Of a DNA stretch of 64,000 bases, positions 52,701 to 59,119 are shown in pieces (within the stretch, counting starts at the first letter, position 1; each line of letters starts with the position of its first letter). The position numbers were made by a program, and so were the translations under genes. The notes under the pieces were generated by a model. The model was given only the letters and a program-made list of their open reading frames with translations. It made no database searches and was not told the DNA's origin. The stretch comes from Acidobacteriota bacterium (lineage in GTDB: Bacteria; Acidobacteriota; Terriglobia; Bryobacterales; Bryobacteraceae). The stretch is taken from positions 1 through 64,000 of the forward strand of contig JAPKYZ010000059.1 in NCBI GenBank assembly GCA_026394055.1, written 5' to 3'.

Positions 52701-53406
52701 AAAGCGCGGTCTGCATCTCCACCGCTTCCAGCGCATCAAGGGGCACCGTGATGTTGTTGCCCAGGCTGCCACCGCCGTTCATCATGTTGGTGGCGTCGAC
52801 GCCGTTGATCAGCAGGGAGTTGTTGGTGGGCCGCGCGCCGTTCACCGACGGATTCAGCGACTGCGTGCCGTCATCGCCCTGCCCGCCGGGCGAGGTGGCG
52901 ATGTTCATGCCCTTGCCCGTGCGGTCCGGCAGCGGCGCCGCGACGCCGGCTTCGCCCACGATCAAGTGCGTGTAGTTGCGGGAGGCGGTGGGCAGCTTCT
53001 GGATCTGGTCGGAAGAGAGCGTGGATGTCTGGGCAGACGCTGCCGGCTGCAGCATGGTGGTGGTGCCGCCGATGTTGACGCTCTCGGTCACTGATCCTGC
53101 CGACAGCACAACATTCACGGTCGCTTCCGCATTGGTTTCCATCTCCAGGGTGCGGACCGATGCCGTAAAGCCAGGGTGCTCGACGCGCAGTTCCAGCTTG
53201 CCTGTTGCCGGGCGGAGAAAGCGATAGGCCCCATCCGCACTGGTTGAAACGGTGGCCACTTGATTGGTGGCGGTGGCGCGCAGCATGACTTTAGCGCCGG
53301 CAATGCGGGCACCGGACTGATCCTCCACATGCCCTTCCAGCCGGGCGCCGGTTTGGGCCGCGGCCGCCAGGGCTAACAGTACGATCAATGGGTAGAGCCG
53401 AAGCAT
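49777..53406 (-). CDS. Oar-like TonB-dependent receptor (4)
   Basis: 1209 residues from the ATG at 53406, with AGAGGA upstream; the frame to 53460 is not needed. Signal peptide about 1-20 (L-I-V-L-L-A-L-A-A-A-A-Q). CarboxypepD-regulatory domain about 22-108 (G-H-V-E-D-Q-S-G-A-R-I-A-G-A-K-V). Plug about 120-260 with N-S-L-L-I-N-G-V-D-A-T-N. Barrel to V-A-L-R-L-K-F. The AraC regulator and a GMC oxidoreductase lie upstream on the same strand, so the ligand may be linked to a sugar or alcohol. Confidence 0.85.
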   Translation of the reverse strand: MLRLYPLIVLLALAAAAQTGARLEGHVEDQSGARIAGAKVMLRATATNQVATVSTSADGAYRFLRPATGKLELRVEHPGFTASVRTLEMETNAEATVNVVLSAGSVTESVNIGGTTTMLQPAASAQTSTLSSDQIQKLPTASRNYTHLIVGEAGVAAPLPDRTGKGMNIATSPGGQGDDGTQSLNPSVNGARPTNNSLLINGVDATNMMNGGGSLGNNITVPLDALEAVEMQTALYSASTGRNGGANVQMLTRVGTNQFHGSFSHFFQNELFNANEFFLNRSGTARPKFRRNESYAGIGGPIWKNKTFFYAAVQRTDFLSGYASRAIVTTASPDGLGDVRTPATIAAVANQWLQSGAQDNPQFAANFLTTIRRFPADQIPGLERKFFTSVANPAAPVFRQLTPADIHPVAINILNVKRNGQLLLPSVGPNNRLLPGNATYGREREQVNAFPTFFNSWSGSLSLEHNFAGNDRLRLSYVKSQQFVEEAFPWANSSVSPTQGQTPGYVASLSHLHTFGPRWINEVRGGFFELFNTRISKNKDIFNSTLGIYNPLEYAVGGLASLMPTVDIVTQRSGAGIGNAWDFYDRQRNVYLTDTVTHVRGSHSIQFGGEIRRTNLKGEYMARTNGDLDYDNWILFFTGHGASGGGSDLDQGDTKRDYNMVDTSLFIQDDWRIRKGLTINAGVRWDYFGWPDETQGRTGTYFNKADAARAGVEQGYYINEKHVIFQPGFDPLKMGLAVSPYVPINLSQVHKASRNTIFQPDFNNIAPRVGFAWQPWFTDRLVIRGGYGIYNERPSGSFKSDLQLSSPFFIYQNVPAPVDMANPYPRLNINPFTVPLQVQIARDANGAPSWRRFDGSAFPATEPFAAKNFTFIDPFIKTPYVQQWTFNMQFEPWRGNMFDVRYVGTRGVGLMAKLNLAQAVDPRVTPVNGFTDIRTRTGALINPDFFVPPEYLGLGRQSGYRVRSNWGASTYHGLQFNYRRRFQHRLLMNAAYTWAKTLDNISSDGGTVEHDARNMANNKGPADFDRTHRVTVAYIYEFATPFRSNPVSKWVLGGWSLNGMATLQSGTPFSIIGASTANAYWAQVARVRVDLAPGRTIDSARKDGSVQSRVDQYFDPTAFANSDDRWGNSGRNILRGPSQRQFDFALAKTTRFAERYTMELRWEAFNAFNQAVFTNPNSTLPAAGVGTMGAITSTVGGPRTMQVALRLKF

Positions 53407-53614
53407 AGTGAGTCCTCTTTCTGTGGCCATGCCAAAGTTACAACTCGATGTATGTGACAAATAAGTACAGTCCGACGCGGCCAGTTAGGGACAGGCGCGG
53501 CATCGGCGATGAACGAGATGTGTGTTACTTGATTCTGGCCTGCCCAGACGGCGGGAACAATCAGAAGTGATGGTCGATTTCAACCACGTTCGAGCCGATT
53601 TTGAGCGAATCTGG

Positions 53615-54532
53615 CTAGTGGCTGGAGGCGGAGATCAGCGGCTTGGCATTGCCCTGGGCGGGTGGGCAAGCCAGGCCGGCTTGGGACCGCTCTTGATACT
53701 CGGACGGCGAGTACCCAGTCATCCGGCGGAATAACTTGCCAAACTGGCTGGGTGAAGGGAACCCCAGCCCATAAGCCACTTGCTTCACCCCGGTGTCGGC
53801 GCGCAACATCTGCTCCGCCCGGTGGATCAAGACGTTGTTATAGAGCTCCAGCGGACTTTGGCGGGCGGAAGCATGCAACAGGCGCCGGAAGTGCGCCCCG
53901 CTGACACCCACCACCTCGCACAGCGTATCGACGGCGAAATCTTCCTTGCCGCACTGGTGCATGTACTCGACCGCCTGGACAAAGTGCTGGCGTGAAAGCA
54001 GTTGTTCGGGCGCCAGACGCTGCGGGCGGATGTTGGACGTGGGCCACTGCCACAACAGGTCCACCAGAAACTGCCGCAGGTAGCCTTCGATGTAGCTGTC
54101 CACACCCGGGCGTCCGGCGCCCACGGCGGCCGTGGCGGCTTTCATCTGGGCCACCAGCCGGGGCTCATGGAGCGTCCCCCCGAGCAGAGCGGCCTGCCCC
54201 TCCGGCGCCACGCGGACATCGGCCAGGGCTCGCTCCATCACCTTAGTGCCGACAATGGCGGTCGCCCCTTCGCAGGACCCTTCTTGCGGAAGGTACGTAC
54301 TCGCGCGCAACAGGCCGGGGTGGCCCACCATCATGTCGCCCGCTTTCAGCGTGATAGACCGGCCATCCTCCAGGACGTTGATGCATCCGGCAAAGCAACA
54401 GACCAGCGCATACTCCGGCAGACGGCGCTCCGGAAAAAACTGCGGCTCCTGATAGCGGAAATGCTGCAATCCGAACTCCCGCGAGGGGACGATGCGGAAA
54501 GCGCTGCCCGACTCTCCATGCGGCAACACCAA
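53615..54532 (-). CDS. AraC-family transcriptional regulator
   Basis: 305 residues from a TTG (GTG at 54529 possible). The N-terminal cupin-like part (about 10-150) has L-K-A-G-D-M-M-V-G-H-P-G. The double HTH AraC domain is about 190-285 (F-A-V-D-T-L-C-E-V-V-G-V-S-G-A-H-F-R-R-L, V-A-Y-G-L-G-F-P-S-P-S-Q-F-G-K-L-F-R-R). Its place between the GMC gene and receptor 4 makes those the likely targets. An inducer is probably a small organic ligand. Confidence 0.85.
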   Translation of the reverse strand: MVLPHGESGSAFRIVPSREFGLQHFRYQEPQFFPERRLPEYALVCCFAGCINVLEDGRSITLKAGDMMVGHPGLLRASTYLPQEGSCEGATAIVGTKVMERALADVRVAPEGQAALLGGTLHEPRLVAQMKAATAAVGAGRPGVDSYIEGYLRQFLVDLLWQWPTSNIRPQRLAPEQLLSRQHFVQAVEYMHQCGKEDFAVDTLCEVVGVSGAHFRRLLHASARQSPLELYNNVLIHRAEQMLRADTGVKQVAYGLGFPSPSQFGKLFRRMTGYSPSEYQERSQAGLACPPAQGNAKPLISASSH

Positions 54533-54592
54533 GGTAGGTTAGCCGATGGACATTGCAGGGGAATGAACTTCCCGGGATGAAGCGCCGCCCGT

Positions 54593-56248
54593 CTAGGCGG
54601 CCTTTTTGGCGTACTCTTTGACGATGTAATCGCAGGTGCGCACGGTCAGCGCCATCATGGTCAGCGTCGGGTTCTGGCAGCCGATCGACACCCAGGCGGC
54701 GCCGTCGGTGACGAACAGATTGTTGACGTCCCAGCTTTGGCACCATTTGTTCAGCACGCTGGCCTTCGGGTCGGACCCCATGCGCGCGGTGCCCACTTCA
54801 TGGATACAGAAGCCCGGCACGGACCACCGGCCATCGGGCGTCGTCTTGACATCCCTGGCCCCCGCCGCCTCCAGCATCTCGCCCGCTTGGGCCACGCCAT
54901 CGCGCCACAACTTCTTGTCGTTATCGCCCCATTCCATGATGGTCTTCAACACCGGGATGCCCCAGGCATCGACACGATCCTTGTCGATCTCGACGCGGTT
55001 CTCTTTGCGGGCCAGGCACTCGCCCCACAGCCCAATGTTGATGCCGTACATCCCCGCGCGCACGGCCTCTTTGTAGTCCGCGCCAAAGCCATCGGCGCCC
55101 ATGTTGAACGCTGGAGCTGAACCGCCCTGGTAGCCGTAGCCGCGGATGAAGCCGTTGGTTGAGGGTTGTGTCAGGTTCCGGAACCGGGGCACGTAGATCC
55201 CGTTCGGCCGGCGCGGCGCACCCGCCCATGGCTTGGTCTCCACATTGGGCATGATGCCCTGGGCACCACCGGAGTAGATGTGGTCCATCAGGTAGTGGCC
55301 CAGAGCGCCGGAGGAATTGGCGATGCCCGAGTTCATCATCAGCCGCGTCGATTCAAGCGTTGAAGCGCAGAGGATCACGATCTTGCCCCGCACTTCACGC
55401 GGCGCGCGGGTCAGGCGGTCAATGTAGGCGATGCCGTTCGCCTTGCCATCTTTCATCAAGACCTGCGCCGCCACCGCGTCGGTGAGCAGTGTCAGACGGC
55501 CGGTGGCCAGCGCGTCCTTGATGGTGGTGAAGGGGCTGGAAAAATACGAATACGTCACGCAGCCGCGTTCGCAGGGGCCGCAATAGTGGCACGCCGCGCG
55601 GCCGTTGTGGGCCTTGGTCAAGATTGCCGCGCGGCCGATGGTGACCGTGCGGCCCATCTTGGCCTTCATCTGATCGCGGAAGATCTCTTCGCCGCAGGTC
55701 ATCTCCATCGGCGGCAGGAAGATTGAATCCGGCAGCTGCGGCAGATTCTCCGCCCGCCCGCTGATGCCGACGTACTTTTCCACTTCCTCGTAGTAGGGCA
55801 CCAGCTCGTCGTACTTCAGCGGCCAATCGACGTCATAGCCATCGTGCGAGGCGCCGGCCAGGTCGAGCGGCGACATCCGGTAGCTCTGCCGGCCCCAACT
55901 GAGTGAGCGGCCGCCCAATACGCGCTGACGGATCCACCAGAAGGGCTTCTCTTGTGTGTAGGGGTTCTCGACGTCGCTGACGAACCACTTGTAGTTGTGT
56001 TCCGTGCAGGCATAGCACTTCCCTTGGATCGGCCGGTCCTTCATCAGCTTGGGCGACATGCCCAGGTAGGGCAGCTGCCAGGGATTGGTGTGCTCGGAAA
56101 AATCCTTGGGCGTCGTCTTGGCGCCGGCTTCGAGCAGGGCCACCTTCATGCCTGCTTCAGTCAACTTCTTGGCGGCCCATCCGCCGGTGGCTCCGGAGCC
56201 CACTACGATTGCGTCAAAAGGTTCAGTCGAGACAGAGACTTGTGCCAT
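54593..56248 (-). CDS. GMC-family oxidoreductase
   Basis: 551 residues. FAD motif V-V-G-S-G-A-T-G-G (about 16-24), substrate-binding core and the C-terminal H/N pair (C-I-H-E-V-G-T, P-T-L-T-M-M-A). A Cys cluster C-H-Y-C-G-P-C-E-R-G-C lies about 215-225; it is common in gluconate-2-dehydrogenase-like members. No signal peptide. Relatives oxidise sugars at C3 to give 3-keto glycosides, a pathway in which DUF1080 proteins also take part. That link is inferred. Confidence 0.85.
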   Translation of the reverse strand: MAQVSVSTEPFDAIVVGSGATGGWAAKKLTEAGMKVALLEAGAKTTPKDFSEHTNPWQLPYLGMSPKLMKDRPIQGKCYACTEHNYKWFVSDVENPYTQEKPFWWIRQRVLGGRSLSWGRQSYRMSPLDLAGASHDGYDVDWPLKYDELVPYYEEVEKYVGISGRAENLPQLPDSIFLPPMEMTCGEEIFRDQMKAKMGRTVTIGRAAILTKAHNGRAACHYCGPCERGCVTYSYFSSPFTTIKDALATGRLTLLTDAVAAQVLMKDGKANGIAYIDRLTRAPREVRGKIVILCASTLESTRLMMNSGIANSSGALGHYLMDHIYSGGAQGIMPNVETKPWAGAPRRPNGIYVPRFRNLTQPSTNGFIRGYGYQGGSAPAFNMGADGFGADYKEAVRAGMYGINIGLWGECLARKENRVEIDKDRVDAWGIPVLKTIMEWGDNDKKLWRDGVAQAGEMLEAAGARDVKTTPDGRWSVPGFCIHEVGTARMGSDPKASVLNKWCQSWDVNNLFVTDGAAWVSIGCQNPTLTMMALTVRTCDYIVKEYAKKAA

Positions 56249-56364
56249 CTGGGGCTATGCTATCAGAGACTGGCGAGCCTGCCACGAAATGCACGCGGGC
56301 CGTAGATTGGATGCGTGATTCAATTGATCAGCACAGACCAAGAACAACACCTGCGAGGCAATCT

Positions 56365-57207
56365 GTGACCCGTTTCACCCTGGAAATGATGATCCGAGCT
56401 GCAGGCGCACGTATGCGGGCTGATCTTTCCGAGAGGCTGACCGACCACCCTGGCGAACTAGGCGTTGGTCGAGAAGAGATTATTCGGAGATTCCTTCGCG
56501 CCTACCTGCCATCCCGATTCGACGTGTCCAGCGGTTTCGTGTTTGACTCAACCGGCTCCGTGAGTCGCCAGATCGATATTGTGATTACCGACAGGCTGGT
56601 CTGTCCAAGATTCGAGACTGCCGGCGGCATCAAATACTTTCCCTGTGAATCGGTCGTCGCTGTCGGCCAGATCAAATCGGCGCTGACGAGTGCGGCGGAG
56701 CTCTTGAGGGCACTTGAGAATCTAGAGTCGGTAAAGGGCCTGGACAGGTCTGCCCGGGGAAAGGCCTTCGATGGCCGTCGGGGCGAGCCGATTGACCATC
56801 GGAACGATCATCTCCATCAGATTTTTTCTTTCCTTCTCATAACCGGGAAGGTACTGAGCGCTGGCCGGGTTCAAACCCTTGTGATGGAGCGCATTCTCGC
56901 GACTCCAGCGCACATTTGGACTAATATCATCCTTGCACTTGACAAGTACCTGATGACCTTTTGCTGCGACGCTGGGATATGCCCTAATCCCATGGACGCA
57001 CGGGGGCTAGCGATGCAACCCGCCAACGAGGATGGTGAGCTTTTGATGCGGTTCTATCTTCTGCTTGGACAAGCGATTGAAGTCACACGTGTCAGCGCGC
57101 TTCCGTATTGGGAGTATTTGCACCTTGCGCAGAAGTGGACGGCAGAAGTTTGCTATTCCGCTACCGGCAATCCGCCCCCATACTTAAGCCAGATCACTTC
57201 CGAGTAG
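56365..57207 (+). CDS. DUF6602 protein
   Basis: 280 residues from the GTG at 56365, with GAGG seven bases upstream; a frame to 56209 would overlap the divergent GMC gene. The core R-E-E-I-I-R-R-F-L-R-A-Y-L-P-S-R-F and S-R-Q-I-D-I-V-I-T-D is typical of DUF6602, which resembles PD-(D/E)XK nuclease folds (D-I-V, then a Lys). Function unknown. The sequence is less GC-rich than the flanks, which suggests transfer. It is next to the NTase/HTH pair. Confidence 0.65.
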   Translation: MTRFTLEMMIRAAGARMRADLSERLTDHPGELGVGREEIIRRFLRAYLPSRFDVSSGFVFDSTGSVSRQIDIVITDRLVCPRFETAGGIKYFPCESVVAVGQIKSALTSAAELLRALENLESVKGLDRSARGKAFDGRRGEPIDHRNDHLHQIFSFLLITGKVLSAGRVQTLVMERILATPAHIWTNIILALDKYLMTFCCDAGICPNPMDARGLAMQPANEDGELLMRFYLLLGQAIEVTRVSALPYWEYLHLAQKWTAEVCYSATGNPPPYLSQITSE

Positions 57208-57219
57208 GTGCTGGCAGCT

Positions 57220-57780
57220 TCATTGCGCCTCGGGCCAACAAGCCTCAACCCACATCTTGAGCGTTGTTCTGTTCCAAGTTGGCGTCCGCCCGGTTAGGTA
57301 CGGTTCGAGTTCCGTCTCGAAGCGCGCAATGAGCGTATCGCGAACAATCAACCCTGCCTGTGCGAGATACATTACGTCGCGGATATCGCGGTCGTTGCTT
57401 CGTTCCAGTTTGGTGAGCGCGAGGTCGTGCGGTTCGAGCGCCCACAACCTAACATTTGCCCACACGGGAAACAGGCGGACCAAACGCGTCTCGTAGTTAT
57501 CCGGGTAGCTGGCGATCCCGACGTGGTCGATGTAGACCCGGTGCTTCTTCTCAAGTGGCGAGCCCTTGGTCGCCAGAGCCGCGACCCGTTCGGCGGCGCG
57601 GGGCGGAATTACCGTTAGGACATCCAGATCCGCCGTTTCCCTCGCGGACCCGTAGCGCTGGCTGACGACAAATCCTCCGATGCAGTGAAAGTCGGCAGGG
57701 CCGTCGAGAGCCGCATCCAGATCCGTTAGGAACGAGTACCAGGGCTCGGCGGGGCGGGGGCCGGCCTGATCATGCGGCAC
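57220..57780 (-). CDS. Nucleotidyltransferase-like toxin candidate
   Basis: 186 residues from a GTG. G-G-F-V-V-S-Q-R-Y-G-S-A-R-E-T-A-D-L-D-V is the minimal NTase pattern with the catalytic D-x-D (Asp52 and Asp54 by count). The C-terminal half is helical. AbiEii/MenT-type NTases with this fold modify tRNA or proteins. The HTH gene overlaps by 11 bases, upstream. Toxin activity is inferred from the pairing. Confidence 0.7.
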   Translation of the reverse strand: MPHDQAGPRPAEPWYSFLTDLDAALDGPADFHCIGGFVVSQRYGSARETADLDVLTVIPPRAAERVAALATKGSPLEKKHRVYIDHVGIASYPDNYETRLVRLFPVWANVRLWALEPHDLALTKLERSNDRDIRDVMYLAQAGLIVRDTLIARFETELEPYLTGRTPTWNRTTLKMWVEACWPEAQ

Positions 57781-58405
57781 CGCGAACGTCCTCGGCTTGG
57801 AGCCTAGTCAACACGTTCCAATGCACGGCTAGCGGGCTCCGATTCGCCCGCATCCATTCGCGGGTCGGGGCGGGCATGGAATCCCAACAGAGGGTGCTCT
57901 CACGAAGCAAACGAGCGCAGTCCAACTCGCGGACGGCCATCAGTCCGCCGGGGGTGTCGACGCCAGCCAACTGCAACAGGAAGCCCAAGCGGTTTTGCAG
58001 GTCTTGAAGTTTGGCCTGGCGCACCATCCAGCCAAAGTCGAGTTGGCCCTGGAACACGCTCACGAGCCAGGGAAGGGCCGCAACGACTCGCGCGTCCGCA
58101 TCCGGCTGGGCCAGCACGGCCAGCAGCAGAGCGTCCGGCCGGGGTCTACGCCCTACCTTCGTAAGGTGAGCAAACCCTGGGTAACCAAGGCGACACAGCT
58201 GAGCGCGGAACAGATCGTCTGGCGAGCGTTGACCGGCATCACCGGGCGCACCACTCCCGCTCTCGATCCGTCTCCGTAGGGCCGCAGTTAATGGCCGTGC
58301 TCCCTTTTCGAGAAGGGACAAGTAGGGCTGAGACACACCGAGCACCGCTGCCGCAGAAACCTGCGTCAGCCCGCTTCTCTTTCGCCACTGCAACGCGTCC
58401 GCCAT
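57770..58405 (-). CDS. HTH antitoxin-like partner of the NTase
   Basis: 211 residues. N-terminal XRE-type HTH (about 8-45, R-S-G-L-T-Q-V-S-A-A-A-V-L-G-V-S-Q-P-Y-L-S-L-L-E). The rest is an unknown helical domain (L-L-L-A-V-L-A-Q-P-D-A-D-A-R-V-V). The order antitoxin then toxin with an 11-base overlap is standard for a TA operon. Two dyads lie before its start, so it probably represses itself. Confidence 0.7.
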   Translation of the reverse strand: MADALQWRKRSGLTQVSAAAVLGVSQPYLSLLEKGARPLTAALRRRIESGSGAPGDAGQRSPDDLFRAQLCRLGYPGFAHLTKVGRRPRPDALLLAVLAQPDADARVVAALPWLVSVFQGQLDFGWMVRQAKLQDLQNRLGFLLQLAGVDTPGGLMAVRELDCARLLRESTLCWDSMPAPTREWMRANRSPLAVHWNVLTRLQAEDVRGAA

Positions 58406-58412
58406 GTGCGCC

Positions 58413-58441
58413 TATCCCGGAGGATAGCATGTAATATTACA
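58413..58441. promoter_or_regulatory. Two dyads before the HTH gene
   Basis: TATCC-CGGA-GGATA (58413-58426) and a perfect 12-bp palindrome TGTAATATTACA (58430-58441) lie 8 to 36 bp upstream of the HTH start. They are the natural operator for the antitoxin. Confidence 0.6.
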
Positions 58442-58828
58442 AACGGGCGAGCCGTCTGCACGCTGACTGGCCAGACATGCACGCCGCCAACATCCATGGC
58501 CTCGCCAGACGGGTCCCCGTCATCGCGGCGGGTGGGCCCTTACAATCCCTTCGGTCACCAGACCCCGGACTCTTCTGAGCATCGGCTATTTCTGCCGGTA
58601 CTTGCAAGCCGGTTGCACAATGGCGCGCCCGCCTCGGCTGGGGCCGCGCTCCAGGGATCTGGACCAGGAAGCGGCGACGCCAGCCACGGAGCGGCCCTGG
58701 CTGAGAATGAGCCGGGAGCTTACGGAGTAGGGTTCTGGATGCACAACCATGATGCGCTCACTCGCTGGAAATGGGAATTGGGTATTGACTCCCGGACCAT
58801 TTTAGTCGTATTGTTTTGAAAGACCCGA

Positions 58829-58849
58829 CATGCAACTCAGTTGCATGTT
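58829..58849. promoter_or_regulatory. Perfect palindrome, candidate operator of the TonB receptor operon
   Basis: ACATGCAACT and AGTTGCATGT flank a single C. Outer arms GACCC (58823-58827) and GGGTC (58854-58858) extend the symmetry. It begins 13 bp after the TATTGT, where a repressor would block transcription. The pattern resembles a metal-regulator dyad but matches no consensus I know. Confidence 0.55.
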
Positions 58850-58862
58850 TGAGGGTCGCAGG

Positions 58863-58902
58863 AGTCCCGCGGGCCGTTCTTGGCCGAGCAACCCGCAGGA
58901 CT
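58863..58902 (+). promoter_or_regulatory. Leader hairpin of the TonB receptor operon
   Basis: AGTCC-C-GCGGG pairs with CCCGC-A-GGACT, ten base pairs with one mismatch, about 220 bases before the receptor start. A small inner helix is possible. Position in the leader suggests post-transcriptional control. Confidence 0.4.
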
Positions 58903-59119
58903 GATTACAAACCACCGGAGTGGCTTGCGTGGTCCCAGAATAGCGGAACCCAGGCCAGCTTCGCTTAGGAGAACTGTCTATGGAATTCCGTCTTACCCAC
59001 GCTGCTGGCGGCGAACGCCCGTGGCCGATTCAGGTGGCTGGGCGCTGCCCAAGTGGAAGTCATCTGCCTCAGGCGTCGCGTCACTCCGGTGACACTTTCG
59101 GAGCGCAAGGGAGAGCCGC

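Larger units (their letters stand above)
58442..59119. other. Gene-poor region before the TonB receptor
   Basis: 678 bp between the HTH start and the TonB receptor. Open frames here (for example 58406-58819 and 58880-59092) have no ribosome site or family likeness. It holds a weak promoter (TTGACT at 58785, TATTGT at 58810, 19 bp apart), a strong palindrome and a hairpin leader. I found no riboswitch consensus. Confidence 0.6.

Noticed and set aside
54593..56248. Cys cluster of the GMC protein as an iron-sulfur site
   Set aside because: The spacing (C-x2-C-x2-C-x3-C) suits a cluster, but related GMC enzymes have it without a proven cluster, so I only note it.
58406..58819. 137-residue open frame
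   Set aside because: No ribosome site, low-complexity composition and no family likeness; it also overlaps the HTH operator.
58861..59119. Possible cobalamin riboswitch before the TonB receptor
   Set aside because: I found no B12-box or other conserved riboswitch core, only a simple hairpin.
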